A stretch of DNA of 24,722 nucleotides from DATNIC01 sp035604635 (GCA_035604635.1 DATNIC010000244.1:1-24722); one strand, 5' to 3'. Counted from the first letter of the stretch, positions 1 to 7,761 are shown. Notes: generated by a model from the sequence alone, not told the origin. Numbers and translations are program-made.

Positions 1-1
1 C

Positions 2-598
2 GTCCCGTTCGTCGCGTTCGATCTCGCTAAAGCGAATAGGACGCTCGATGCGGCCGGATGGAAGCGCGGCGCGGACGGCGTCCGTGCGAAGAACGGCGTC
101 CGCCTCGATCTGCTGTTCGTCTCCAGTACGGGCGCACCCGATATCGATTCGGAGATCGAGCTGATCCGCACGTGGTGGAAGCAGATCGGCGTCGCGATGA
201 GCGTCCAACGCTATCCCGCGCCGCTGTATTTCGGCGCGTACAAGAACGGTGGGATCATCTACAACGGCAAGTGGGATATCGCCGTGTTCTCGTGGGGCGG
301 CGATCCGATCGCCGACCTGTCGAGTCTTTACGAGTGCAAGAACATCCCGCCCAACGGCCAAAACGACGTGCGCTACTGTAACAAAGCGGTCGATGCGGCG
401 ATGGAGCGCTTCAAGCGGCTCTACGACGCCAAAGCACGCCAGCCGCTCATCAACCTCGAAGTCGATCAGATCACGCGTGACGTGCCTACCGTCGTCCTCT
501 CGATCCCGGAGGACCGGTACGCCTTTAACTCCGATTTGACCGGTTTTCGTCCCCACCAGCTCGGTCCGTTCGACGATTTTCTGAACGTCGACATCTGA
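2..598 (+). CDS. ABC transporter substrate-binding protein, family 5 (C-terminal part, cut by window start)
   Basis: An open frame enters from the left edge with no start codon and encodes 198 residues up to TGA at 596-598. The sequence fits the C-terminal lobe of SBP_bac_5 (peptide, nickel or opine binding) proteins: an AGW-x-RG-x-DG segment near the left edge, a WWKQIG helix, the tract WDIAVFSWGG, and a C(K)-to-C(N) stretch (YECKNIPPN, RYCNKAVD). Such proteins capture oligopeptides or similar ligands outside the membrane for an ABC importer. The permease and ATPase genes, if linked, must lie to the left of the window. Substrate cannot be told from this fragment. The last 133 bases are also coding on the opposite strand for the neighbouring glycosyltransferase. 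Family assignment is confident; specificity is unknown. Confidence 0.85.
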   Translation, partial: VPFVAFDLAKANRTLDAAGWKRGADGVRAKNGVRLDLLFVSSTGAPDIDSEIELIRTWWKQIGVAMSVQRYPAPLYFGAYKNGGIIYNGKWDIAVFSWGGDPIADLSSLYECKNIPPNGQNDVRYCNKAVDAAMERFKRLYDAKARQPLINLEVDQITRDVPTVVLSIPEDRYAFNSDLTGFRPHQLGPFDDFLNVDI

Positions 599-1971
599 AC
601 CAGCGCCAGCCACAGGAGCGCGCATCCGCCGAGCGTTCCGAGTTTGAGCAGAGCCCACAGCGGCGCTTGACCTTCCAGGCCGCTCAGCGCCTGCTCAGCG
701 TGCCAGACGGTCGCGGCATCGAGCGATGGCGGCGGATTGAACGATGCGGGCAAGGCGTCGGGCCAAATCGGGACCGGCTGCAGATGTGAGATGACCGCGA
801 TGGGGATTGCCAGAGCGCAGACGGCGAGTCCCGCCAAACGGAAGGGGCGGCGCGCGTGCGCGAGCAGCGCGAAGCCGAGCGCCGCAGCCGTCGACATCGC
901 GAGACTTTGCGGGACGCCCGTTGCGCGCTGTCCGAAGCCAAGCCAATCGATCGCGACGAAGGTCGCCCCAGCGGCCCCGAGCCAGACTGCCGGGCCGCGG
1001 GCTCGAATCGCAAGCAGCATCGCGGGAAAGAGCGCGATGAGAAAGTCGTGTTCGTGAAAGAACGGGACGATGAATGGTAGCGCGCAGCACGCGATCGCGA
1101 CCCGCTCTTCATCGGTGCTCGCGCGCCGGATCGTCGCGACCGCCAGCAGCAGCGCGATGATGGTGACGGCGAGGCCGGCGTAGGCAGCGACCGTGCGGTT
1201 GATGCCGAGCTCCCATGCGATCGCAATCGGCGTCATCTGAATCACGATGTAACGCTCGCCGGCGCCGTGTTCGCGTAGGAGCGCCACGTAGCGGAAAAAG
1301 CCGTCGGCTCCGCCATAGACGGTCAGCGTAAACGCGATGAACGCGAGAAAGCCGAGGGTGAATGCCATCCAGCTGCGGCGCTCGCGCAAGCGCGCGATCA
1401 AGATCAGCGCGAGATTGGGTTGCAGCGCGGCGAGGACGGCTCCGATCGCGGCGCCGAGCGTGCTTCTCAAGCGCAGCGCCGCGGCGGCAATCACGATCCC
1501 GGCGAACGACAGAAGCGCGACTTGTCCGAGCGCGACGTCGCTGACCAACGGTCCGAAGCCCAGGCATAGCAGCAAGCTGCCCGCGAGTGTCTCCCACGTT
1601 GCGCGCGCACGAAAGAGGAACAGCATTCCGAAGAGCGCGAGTCCGAGCGCGAGGCCGAGTAGGCCGCCCCAGACGCGGTGCGCGATTTCGTACGGCAGAC
1701 GCGCTAGCGCGCCATAGACCGGGAGCGCTGCGGCAGGGCCGACGTATGGGAGCAGTTCTTCGTGCGTCGGATCGACGCCGTCGATCGTTCGCTCCGTCGA
1801 CCAGACCGCGCGCGTATACGGATCGGCGCCGCGATCGAAGGTTGCGCCCGCCGCATAGTACGCTTCGAAGTCGCGCATCGGTGGCCCGGCGCGGCCCGGC
1901 GCCGGCGCCAAATTCGATGCGAGCAGCAACACGGCCGCGGCCATGAGCGCGATGGCTCGGCTACTCGGCAC
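466..1971 (-). CDS. GT87-type polytopic membrane glycosyltransferase
   Basis: The product is a 501-residue, very hydrophobic protein with roughly ten or more membrane segments. Near the N-terminus is a short DFEAYYAAG-x(6)-G-x-DPYT segment, with the acidic D34-x-E in the first extracytoplasmic loop. This pattern is typical of family GT87 (DUF2029) polyprenol-phosphate-mannose-dependent transferases. Those enzymes act on the outer face of the membrane and use lipid-linked sugars. I chose the GTG at 1971-1969, which overlaps the stop of the upstream gene (GTGCCGAGTAG). The frame stays open further upstream, but that part lies within the preceding gene and looks out of frame. An alternative start is ATG at 1944. 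The last 44 or so residues (from base 598 down to the stop at 466) lie antisense to the 3' end of the solute-binding protein gene. Acceptor and sugar are unknown. Confidence 0.75.
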   Translation of the reverse strand: MPSSRAIALMAAAVLLLASNLAPAPGRAGPPMRDFEAYYAAGATFDRGADPYTRAVWSTERTIDGVDPTHEELLPYVGPAAALPVYGALARLPYEIAHRVWGGLLGLALGLALFGMLFLFRARATWETLAGSLLLCLGFGPLVSDVALGQVALLSFAGIVIAAAALRLRSTLGAAIGAVLAALQPNLALILIARLRERRSWMAFTLGFLAFIAFTLTVYGGADGFFRYVALLREHGAGERYIVIQMTPIAIAWELGINRTVAAYAGLAVTIIALLLAVATIRRASTDEERVAIACCALPFIVPFFHEHDFLIALFPAMLLAIRARGPAVWLGAAGATFVAIDWLGFGQRATGVPQSLAMSTAAALGFALLAHARRPFRLAGLAVCALAIPIAVISHLQPVPIWPDALPASFNPPPSLDAATVWHAEQALSGLEGQAPLWALLKLGTLGGCALLWLALVQMSTFRKSSNGPSWWGRKPVKSELKAYRSSGIERTTVGTSRVI

Positions 1972-2527
1972 CGTAGATCGCGAGGCGTTCGATCCGCCCC
2001 GCATTTCCCATGATCCACGCGACGCCGCCGGCAAATCGCGCTTCGAAGCACAGCGCGTATACGACCGGGCTCGGCCCGCCGTGCGCGGGGACGAAATAGC
2101 CGAGCGAGTTCATCGGCCCGCCCAAACGATAGGGGCCGGGTTCGATGCGGATGATCCCCGGTGTGGCGAGCGGCATCGGTGGGAGCCCCTTGACTTTGGG
2201 GATGTAGTGCTCGACGCCGAAGAGGAGATCGCCGCGATAGAAGACGCTCAAGAGCCAGCGCTTGGGCGCATCGTCCGGTTGCGTCTCCGGCGGCGCGATC
2301 GTGTAGGAGTGAAAGCCTTTTGCCGGATAGGAATGACCTCGCCCGAAGACGCGCTCGACCTCGCGGCGCCGCGTTTGCCCGACGGCGAGCGTGCAGCGAT
2401 CGGTCGCGAGCACGATCGGATGATCGACTTGCGGTGGCGGTGCGATCGGCTGCGAACGCTCCTTCGCGATCCGCTCCAAGATTTCGACCGCGCGCAGGAG
2501 TGCGAAGTCGGGCGGCCGATCACTCAT
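1961..2527 (-). CDS. Hypothetical protein, 188 aa, possible BamE/SmpA-like motif
   Basis: I do not recognise this protein. It begins with a charged helix-forming segment (LLRAVEILERIAKER), then a Pro-rich linker, then a compact beta-rich region. The stretch TLAVGQTRREVERVFGRG loosely resembles the G-x-TR-x-EV-x(2)-x-G signature of BamE/SmpA/OmlA-type domains, but the resemblance is short. There is no signal peptide and no membrane segment, so it is probably cytoplasmic. The chosen ATG at 2527-2525 begins MSDRPPDF. The frame is open farther upstream, but that extension would run antisense through the FAD-binding motif of ndh. The gene overlaps the following glycosyltransferase by 11 bases, which suggests cotranslation. 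Its start codon overlaps that of the divergent ndh. Confidence 0.65.
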   Translation of the reverse strand: MSDRPPDFALLRAVEILERIAKERSQPIAPPPQVDHPIVLATDRCTLAVGQTRRREVERVFGRGHSYPAKGFHSYTIAPPETQPDDAPKRWLLSVFYRGDLLFGVEHYIPKVKGLPPMPLATPGIIRIEPGPYRLGGPMNSLGYFVPAHGGPSPVVYALCFEARFAGGVAWIMGNAGRIERLAIYGAE

Positions 2528-3860
2528 GACCGTGCAACTAGCGCGAACGAGCGCGGGGACCCTGCCGCGCATCTTGATCTTGGGCGGCGGTTTTGGCGGC
2601 GTCGCGACCGCCCAGCGGCTGGAACGGCTGCTGCGCCCGAGTGAAGCGGAGATCACGCTGGTGAGCCGCGAGAACTACTCGGTGTTCACGCCGATGCTCC
2701 CCGAAGTGTTCTCGGGCAGCCTCGAAACGCGTCACGTCGTGACGCCGATTCGCGCCGAACTTCGGCGAACGCGCTTCGTTTTGGGTGAGGTCACGGGGAT
2801 CGATCTCGGCGCGCGGACCGTACATTACCGCCATCCGATCGAAGGGACGGCCGGCGAGCTCGGCTACGAACAGATCGTCATCGGGCTTGGGGCGGCTCCG
2901 ACGACGTTCAATCTGCCTGGGATCGCGGACTACACGCTCCCGCTCAAGACACTCGAAGATGCGGAGACCCTGCGCAACCATATCATCTCGACGCTTGAGC
3001 TCGCCGACGTCGCGACGCCGGAAGAACGGAGTCACTTACTCTCGTACGTGATCGTCGGCGGCGGCTATACCGGCGTCGAAGCCGCCGGCGAACTCGTCGA
3101 CTTCTTCAAGAGCGTCGCGCATTTCTACCCGACCATCACCCGCGCGGACGTACGCGTCACCCTAATCGAAGGCGGTAAGCGGCTCTTGCCGGAGCTGAAC
3201 GAGAAGATGGGCGCCTACGCGGCGCGCAATCTGTCCGAGCGCGGCGTCGACGTCCTGATCGGCACCAACGTGGCGAGCGCCGACGCGGATGGCTTATCGC
3301 TCGTCGACGGACGGCGCTTTGCGTCGCGCACGCTCGTCTGGAGCGCGGGGACACGGCCGTCGGCGCTCGTCGCCGGCTTGCCCGTGAAGCACGGGCGCGG
3401 CGGCGCGATCTTGACCAATCCCGATTTGTCGGTCTGGGGGCGCGAAGGCGTTTGGGCGATCGGCGATGCTGCCGCGATCCCGGCGCCCGACGGGACCCTC
3501 TACCCGCCGACGGCTCAGCATGCGATTCGCGAAGGTCCGGTCCTCGCCCACAACATCGCCGCGACGTTGCACGGTCGGGCGACGAAGCCGTTTGTCTACG
3601 CGTCGCTCGGGATGATGGCCTCGCTCGGCGCGCGGCGCGGAATCGCGGAGATCTCGCGCGGGTGGATCGTCACCGGGTTCATCGCGTGGGTATTCTGGCG
3701 AACGTATTATCTCGCGCGCTTACCGGGCCTGGATCGCAAAGTCCGAGTCGCGCTCGATTGGACGCTGGGTCTGCTCTTTCCGCGCGACATCGCGGAGCTG
3801 CGCGTCTACAGCGAGCGCGCCCGGCGAGAAGCTACGCAGGAGCGTTCGCAAGAAGAGTGA
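2526..3860 (+). CDS. ndh: Type II NADH dehydrogenase (NDH-2)
   Basis: The 444-residue product is a pyridine nucleotide-disulfide oxidoreductase of the single-subunit, non-proton-pumping NDH-2 type. It transfers electrons from NAD(P)H through FAD to membrane quinone. Visible motifs are the FAD-binding GGGFGG at residues 20-25, the NADH-binding GGGYTG at 178-183, and the second FAD motif GDAAAI around 313-318, followed by the AQHA-x-REG segment that usually contacts quinone. The C-terminus has an amphipathic or membrane-anchoring stretch (WIVTGFIAWVFWRTYYL) followed by RKVRVALDWTLGLLFPRD, typical of the family. Start: ATG 2526 has no spacer from the divergent gene; a later CTG or TTG would still keep the first beta strand. 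The 3' end overlaps the convergent MOSC gene by 29 bases. Confidence 0.92.
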   Translation: MTVQLARTSAGTLPRILILGGGFGGVATAQRLERLLRPSEAEITLVSRENYSVFTPMLPEVFSGSLETRHVVTPIRAELRRTRFVLGEVTGIDLGARTVHYRHPIEGTAGELGYEQIVIGLGAAPTTFNLPGIADYTLPLKTLEDAETLRNHIISTLELADVATPEERSHLLSYVIVGGGYTGVEAAGELVDFFKSVAHFYPTITRADVRVTLIEGGKRLLPELNEKMGAYAARNLSERGVDVLIGTNVASADADGLSLVDGRRFASRTLVWSAGTRPSALVAGLPVKHGRGGAILTNPDLSVWGREGVWAIGDAAAIPAPDGTLYPPTAQHAIREGPVLAHNIAATLHGRATKPFVYASLGMMASLGARRGIAEISRGWIVTGFIAWVFWRTYYLARLPGLDRKVRVALDWTLGLLFPRDIAELRVYSERARREATQERSQEE

Positions 3861-4617
3861 CCTCGTCTCCAACGTTCAGCATCTTGCCGAGCTGGGACGG
3901 CGCAACGCTCGTGTTCACGGCTAGCCGGTAAAAATGATCGAAGCGCGAGAGTTCGGCCCACTGGGGTAAGAACTGCTGGCGACGCGCCGCGAAGATCTTT
4001 TGAAAGCGCGGATATTCTTGGGCGCTGATCGGATCGAGCGAGGGGACCGCGCAGCGCGAACACGCCTTGGCGCCGGTGATCGTAACAACGCCGAGCGCGA
4101 ACTGAACCGGCGCATCCTGCGGACCGACGAGCCGATCTTCCCAAAATGGCTCGCAGTCGCCGATCAGGATGCTCGGGCGGAAACGCAAGAGCATCTGCGC
4201 CGCCGAAAGGCCGGGGAACCAGCGCGAGATCTCATTCAACGTCTCGCGGCTGACGATGGTCGGTCCGTGCGCTTCGGTGTCGTCGGGAAAGCCGCCGGCC
4301 GGGTTGTTCTCGAGCGCGATGCGGACGCCCAGGAAACGCCCGACGGCGTCCGCGAGCTCCGCCCGGTCCTCGTCCAGCGAGTATGTCGTCGTCCCGCCCA
4401 TCGCGATGGTGACGCGGCGCGTCCCCAAGTCGAAGCGTGCGCGAAGCTGGATGATCTTCGGGTAGCGCTTGCCGTTCACGAAATTTCCCTGCTCGTCCAT
4501 GAACGCAAATTCGCGATCGCCGGCCAGCGAACCCGAGACTCCGATCATCGCCTTGCTGACCGGGATGCCGTCCATCGATTTGATGGGATAAATGAAGATC
4601 CGCTCGACCTTGGGCAT
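3832..4617 (-). CDS. MOSC domain-containing protein (YcbX/mARC-like)
   Basis: The product has 261 residues: an N-terminal beta-barrel MOSC_N domain (about 1-115, starting IFIYPIKSMDG and containing GDREFAFMDEQGNF) and a C-terminal MOSC domain (about 120-261). The motif C-S-R-C at residues 186-189, followed by AVPSLDP, matches the conserved molybdenum-cofactor-ligating cysteine region of YcbX and mARC proteins. Those proteins reduce N-hydroxylated compounds. There is no 2Fe-2S ferredoxin domain at the C-terminus, so an external electron donor would be needed. The start is ATG 4617-4615; the same frame is open far upstream, but only as antisense of the next gene. It is divergent from the NMT1-like binding protein gene with 39 bases between the starts. 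The precise substrate is not predictable. Confidence 0.85.
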   Translation of the reverse strand: MPKVERIFIYPIKSMDGIPVSKAMIGVSGSLAGDREFAFMDEQGNFVNGKRYPKIIQLRARFDLGTRRVTIAMGGTTTYSLDEDRAELADAVGRFLGVRIALENNPAGGFPDDTEAHGPTIVSRETLNEISRWFPGLSAAQMLLRFRPSILIGDCEPFWEDRLVGPQDAPVQFALGVVTITGAKACSRCAVPSLDPISAQEYPRFQKIFAARRQQFLPQWAELSRFDHFYRLAVNTSVAPSQLGKMLNVGDEVTLLANAPA

Positions 4618-4656
4618 CGAAAAGGCTTCGTCGGAGCCGGTGCGGCACACTCCCGC

Positions 4657-5619
4657 ATGCGTAAAGCGTTGGTTTGGTTCGTCTTCTCCCTGGCGTGCGC
4701 CGCGCCGGCCGGAGCGCAGCCGGCGCTCGTCGACGTGAGCGTCGGCGTCCTCGGCCCAAGCAGCGGCGACTGGCTGATGTACATCGCCCAGCAGCAAGAC
4801 TTCTTTGCGCAGGAGGGGCTCAACGTCCACGTCGTCACCGCCGGCAGCCCCCCGAATACGACGAACCTGCTCGCCTCGGGGTCGGTCAACTTCATCAACA
4901 ACGGCACCGATTCGGAGATCGCGGCGATCGCACACCAGATCCCGATGAAGATCGTCGCTTCGACGTTCGTCACGAATCCGTACACGCTCGTGACGGTGCC
5001 TTCGGTCACGAGTTGGGCGCAGCTCAAAGGCAAAACGATCACGCTCGGGACAAAGCAGGACGTCACTGCGATCGTGCTGAGGCGCATGGCCGAAGCGCAA
5101 CATCTCGACATGGATCGCGATTTCTCGATCGTCTTGGGGGGGACGAGCGCCGCGCGCTTCGCGGCGGTGAGCTCCGGAAACGTGCAGGGCGCGATTTTGA
5201 CACAGCCGTTCGACATCTTGGCGCAGTCCCAAGGGATGCACGTCCTCGCACAGGCGACAACCTACCTGAAGTCGTGGGTCTTTTCCGGCGTCGCCGTCAA
5301 TACGAACTGGGCCGCCACCCACCGCTCGGAGATCGTGAAGTACATCCGCGCGCTCAGGCGCGCATCGCAGTACGGCTACGCGCACGAGCAGGATGCGGTC
5401 ACCGCGCTCGTCAACGCGACGCACGTTGATGCGGCCGTTGCGCAACGTGCGTACGCGGTCGATTTCGGGCAATGGCATGCGTTCAGTCGGACCGTGCAAA
5501 TCGATCCGAAGGATCTGCAGGCCGTCATGGACGCGATCGTCGGGATCGGCATTCTGCCGTCCCCTCTGCCGATCGGCCAAGTCCTCGATGCGAGTTACGC
5601 CGCCGAAGCGGCGCGCTAG
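4657..5619 (+). CDS. NMT1/THI5-like ABC transporter substrate-binding protein
   Basis: The product has 320 residues and begins with a clear Sec signal peptide (MRKALVWFVFSLACAAPAGAQ, cleavage probably after AGA). The mature part opens with VDVSVGVLGPSSGDWLMYIAQQQDFF and continues with EGLNV, a GSVNFINNGTDSEI ligand-loop segment, and LKGKTITLGTKQD. This order is typical of periplasmic NMT1/SsuA/TauA-type binding proteins, which bring aromatic, sulfonate, nitrate or pyrimidine-like ligands to an ABC importer. The ATG at 4657 is chosen because it starts the signal peptide; the open frame reaches further upstream only as antisense of the MOSC gene. No permease or ATPase gene is adjacent, so it is an orphan binding protein. 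Ligand unknown. Confidence 0.88.
   Translation: MRKALVWFVFSLACAAPAGAQPALVDVSVGVLGPSSGDWLMYIAQQQDFFAQEGLNVHVVTAGSPPNTTNLLASGSVNFINNGTDSEIAAIAHQIPMKIVASTFVTNPYTLVTVPSVTSWAQLKGKTITLGTKQDVTAIVLRRMAEAQHLDMDRDFSIVLGGTSAARFAAVSSGNVQGAILTQPFDILAQSQGMHVLAQATTYLKSWVFSGVAVNTNWAATHRSEIVKYIRALRRASQYGYAHEQDAVTALVNATHVDAAVAQRAYAVDFGQWHAFSRTVQIDPKDLQAVMDAIVGIGILPSPLPIGQVLDASYAAEAAR
5598..5613 (-). terminator. GC-rich UUCG tetraloop hairpin downstream of the DUF155 gene (possible terminator)
   Basis: Read on the minus strand, a perfect 6-base-pair stem CGCCGC/GCGGCG encloses the loop TTCG, the exceptionally stable cUUCGg form. It lies 29 bases past the stop codon of the minus-strand DUF155 gene. No U-tract follows, so it is not a textbook intrinsic terminator. 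It also encodes the last residues of the plus-strand binding protein, so composition alone could explain it. Confidence 0.3.
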
Positions 5620-5641
5620 GTGTTGGCGGCTCGCTGTTCGA

Positions 5642-6733
5642 CTAGTGTCGCAAGGCCAGAAAACCGGTGACGACTTCTATTAAGATCAAGACGATGATGA
5701 TGAGCTCGAGCGCTTCGTCGCGCGCGTGTTGGATCTGATCCTGAAAGAAGCGGTACATCTCTTCGATGCTGCGCATCTTGGTGTCGATTTGCCGCTGCCA
5801 GTCGGCCAGGCCCAGACGCCCGGCGGCACCGCGATAGAGCCTTGCATAGTAGGCGTCGCCGATGATCTTGAGCGCATTGTTGACGCGGTCCGTGATCTCT
5901 AGCACGTCGACGATCAGGTAGCGCAGACGGTCGGCCGACTCGTTGGCGCGCCGGCGGAAGAATCGGCGGATCGGACGGCCCGGATCGAGCCGGTAGATTC
6001 CGTCCAGCTCGGCGTCGAGGTAGGCGTCGTACGTTCGAAGCTCGACGAGCTGCGTGTTGGCGAACTCGAGAATGTCCTCGATCGCTTGAGCCGGTTCCGC
6101 GCGGTCGTAGACGAAGGCGGTCTCCCAGTGGATGACCGTGAGTTCATCTTCGAAGTAGGCGAAATTGACCCTCAGGGCTTCATCCTGCTCAGAACGCATC
6201 AGTTGCCGTTCCTCACCCAGGATCAGCTGCGCGACCGCAGCGCCGTGGCCGTCGAGCAGTTCGGTCCCCGTCACGCCTTGCTCGAAGCGGTCGACGTGGC
6301 AGATCGCGTACTCTTCCAAACGAGGTGCGTGCGGCTCGTCGAGCACCGGGCTCAACTGCACGAGCAGTTGCTCGAGCGTCGCGCGGGCGCGCGCGGCGAG
6401 CGATTCGTCGCTGCGCAGGTGCCGGGTGAACGCCGCGAACTCGTCCCACGCGCCCGAGAATGGATAGACGAAACGCAGCGAGACGACACCGTAGTCGAAA
6501 ATCTTGGCCCGTACCCGAAACGGCGATCCGTCCGGCGTGTCGATGCGCACGACGGCCGGCGGGACGGGAAACTGAATGAACTCCGCCGACGCGGTTCGCC
6601 GGAGGTGCAGCGGAGCGCGCTCGATGCCTTCGCCCAAGCTTTCCAAGCGTGCGAGGTCGATCGTGTCCGCGACGTCGTAGATGAAGAAGGCGGCGAACGA
6701 TCCGGCGGCGATGCGCGGCGGCGTCGGAGGCAT
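5642..6733 (-). CDS. RMD1/YagE (DUF155) family protein with C-terminal membrane anchor
   Basis: The product has 363 residues. Its C-terminal half shows the recognisable DUF155/RMD1 pattern: LRYLIVDVLEITDRVNNALKIIGD, then YYARLYR, then W-x(10)-K-x-x-SIEEMYRF and a terminal hydrophobic helix (ELIIIVLILIEVVTGFLAL). The middle contains KIFDYGVVSLRF, matching the FDYGVVV-type core of the family. Relatives in yeast and mitochondria (Rmd1, Rmd8, RMND1) act in meiotic nuclear division or organelle translation. The bacterial role is unknown. A single C-terminal transmembrane segment would anchor the protein with the bulk in the cytoplasm. The ATG at 6733 overlaps the pheA stop as TGATG, so translation is probably coupled. 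The frame extends 29 codons upstream within pheA, but those residues look out of frame. Confidence 0.85.
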   Translation of the reverse strand: MPPTPPRIAAGSFAAFFIYDVADTIDLARLESLGEGIERAPLHLRRTASAEFIQFPVPPAVVRIDTPDGSPFRVRAKIFDYGVVSLRFVYPFSGAWDEFAAFTRHLRSDESLAARARATLEQLLVQLSPVLDEPHAPRLEEYAICHVDRFEQGVTGTELLDGHGAAVAQLILGEERQLMRSEQDEALRVNFAYFEDELTVIHWETAFVYDRAEPAQAIEDILEFANTQLVELRTYDAYLDAELDGIYRLDPGRPIRRFFRRRANESADRLRYLIVDVLEITDRVNNALKIIGDAYYARLYRGAAGRLGLADWQRQIDTKMRSIEEMYRFFQDQIQHARDEALELIIIVLILIEVVTGFLALRH

Positions 6734-7548
6734 CAGTAGATGCCGAGGATCTTCGCTTCGCCGTCGATGCGCGCCAACGCGCGGTCGAGCTTTGCACGAT
6801 CGACGCCTTCGATCTCGCAATAGAAGCGGTACGTGAACGGGCCCGAACGCGAGGGACGCGAAACGATCGAGCGCAGATTGATCGCTTCGTCGGCGAAGGC
6901 TGAAAGTGCGTCGCGCAACGTGCCGGGCTTTTCGGAACGGAGTAGACCGATTGCGATGCAGGCTCGGCCCAGCTCGCGGCGCGGCGTCGGATCTCGCGAG
7001 ATGAGGAAGAACCGCGTAAAGTTGTCGTAGTCGTCCTGGACGCCCTCACGCAGGACGATCGCACCATAGCGTTTTGCCGACGAAGCGGGTCCGATCGCCG
7101 CCACGCCCGGATCGCCGCGCTCCATGATCTCACGGACCGCGCCGGCCGTATCCTCGACCGTGACGGCGTGCCACGACGGATGTGCATCGAGCAGGCGGCG
7201 GCACTGCTCGAGCGCGACCGGGTGCGAGCGGACTTCCCGAATGCCGTCGATCGTCGCGCCCGGCGTCCCGATCAGCGCTTGCACCACGTGATGGACGGTC
7301 TCATCGACAACGTGCAGCGCAGGGTGCATCCACAGCAGATCGTACGAGCGGGCAATCTGTCCGTAGATCGAGTTTTCGACCGGCAGGAGGCCGTATGATA
7401 CGTGGCCGGAGTCGACGGCTTCGACCAGCGCGTCGAAGTTGAGGAAGCCCTCGGCACGCGCATTGCCGAGCAGCGCGAGCGCTGCCTCCTCACTGAACGC
7501 CCCCGACTCCCCTTGGAAACCGACCGTGACCACCTTCGACGACGTCAC
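6733..7548 (-). CDS. pheA: Prephenate dehydratase with ACT domain
   Basis: The 271-residue product converts prephenate to phenylpyruvate, the committed step to phenylalanine. It begins with VGFQGESGAFSE-x-AA and has the VENSIYG segment of the substrate-binding lobe. The catalytic TRF motif is at residues 178-180 (NFTRFF). The C-terminal ACT regulatory domain starts around residue 195 with LRSEKPGTLRDALSAF. The usual ESRP signature of the phenylalanine site reads V229-S-R-P here, so the conserved glutamate is missing. There is no chorismate mutase domain. The start is GTG at 7548-7546, overlapping the TGA of the upstream small gene as GTGA, and the 3' end overlaps the DUF155 gene as TGATG. This is a tight, translationally coupled minus-strand unit. 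Confidence 0.93.
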   Translation of the reverse strand: MTSSKVVTVGFQGESGAFSEEAALALLGNARAEGFLNFDALVEAVDSGHVSYGLLPVENSIYGQIARSYDLLWMHPALHVVDETVHHVVQALIGTPGATIDGIREVRSHPVALEQCRRLLDAHPSWHAVTVEDTAGAVREIMERGDPGVAAIGPASSAKRYGAIVLREGVQDDYDNFTRFFLISRDPTPRRELGRACIAIGLLRSEKPGTLRDALSAFADEAINLRSIVSRPSRSGPFTYRFYCEIEGVDRAKLDRALARIDGEAKILGIY

Positions 7549-7754
7549 CGGGTCGAAGCTCCGGGCGGGACGCTGCCGACTCCGCGAAGCTGTGCGGCAG
7601 GGGTCGGTTGTATCGTCGGACCGAGGACCGTCCCGGTGTTGCCCAGGCCGATGCGCAGCAAGTAGGCCATCAAGGCGAGGAATGCGATCGCGAAAACCGC
7701 GAGGATCGGGACGTAGATTCGCGGCGGCAAACCGCGCGCCGGAGGCGTGCTCAC
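7545..7754 (-). CDS. Small single-pass membrane protein, 69 aa
   Basis: I do not recognise this short protein. It has a proline-rich N-terminus of about 12 residues, one hydrophobic helix (YVPILAVFAIAFLALMAYLL, about residues 14-33) and a Gly/Pro/Thr-rich tail (TIQPTPAAQ). It looks like a bitopic protein with an extracytoplasmic or disordered tail. The start is GTG at 7754-7752. Support for it being real comes from the exact GTGA overlap with pheA and from a TAAACT hexamer seven bases upstream of the start. It is the first gene of the pheA-DUF155 unit. Confidence 0.6.
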   Translation of the reverse strand: MSTPPARGLPPRIYVPILAVFAIAFLALMAYLLRIGLGNTGTVLGPTIQPTPAAQLRGVGSVPPGASTR

Positions 7755-7761
7755 GCCGGGC

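Noticed and set aside
1943..2644. Plus-strand frame of 233 codons opposite the 188-residue gene
   Set aside because: It overlaps the ndh start and has Arg/Asp-rich shadow composition; the minus-strand frame has better protein-like features and cotranslation with GT87.
4618..5580. N-terminal extension of the MOSC frame upstream of 4617
   Set aside because: It is antisense to the NMT1-like protein, and the MOSC_N domain begins exactly at the ATG at 4617.
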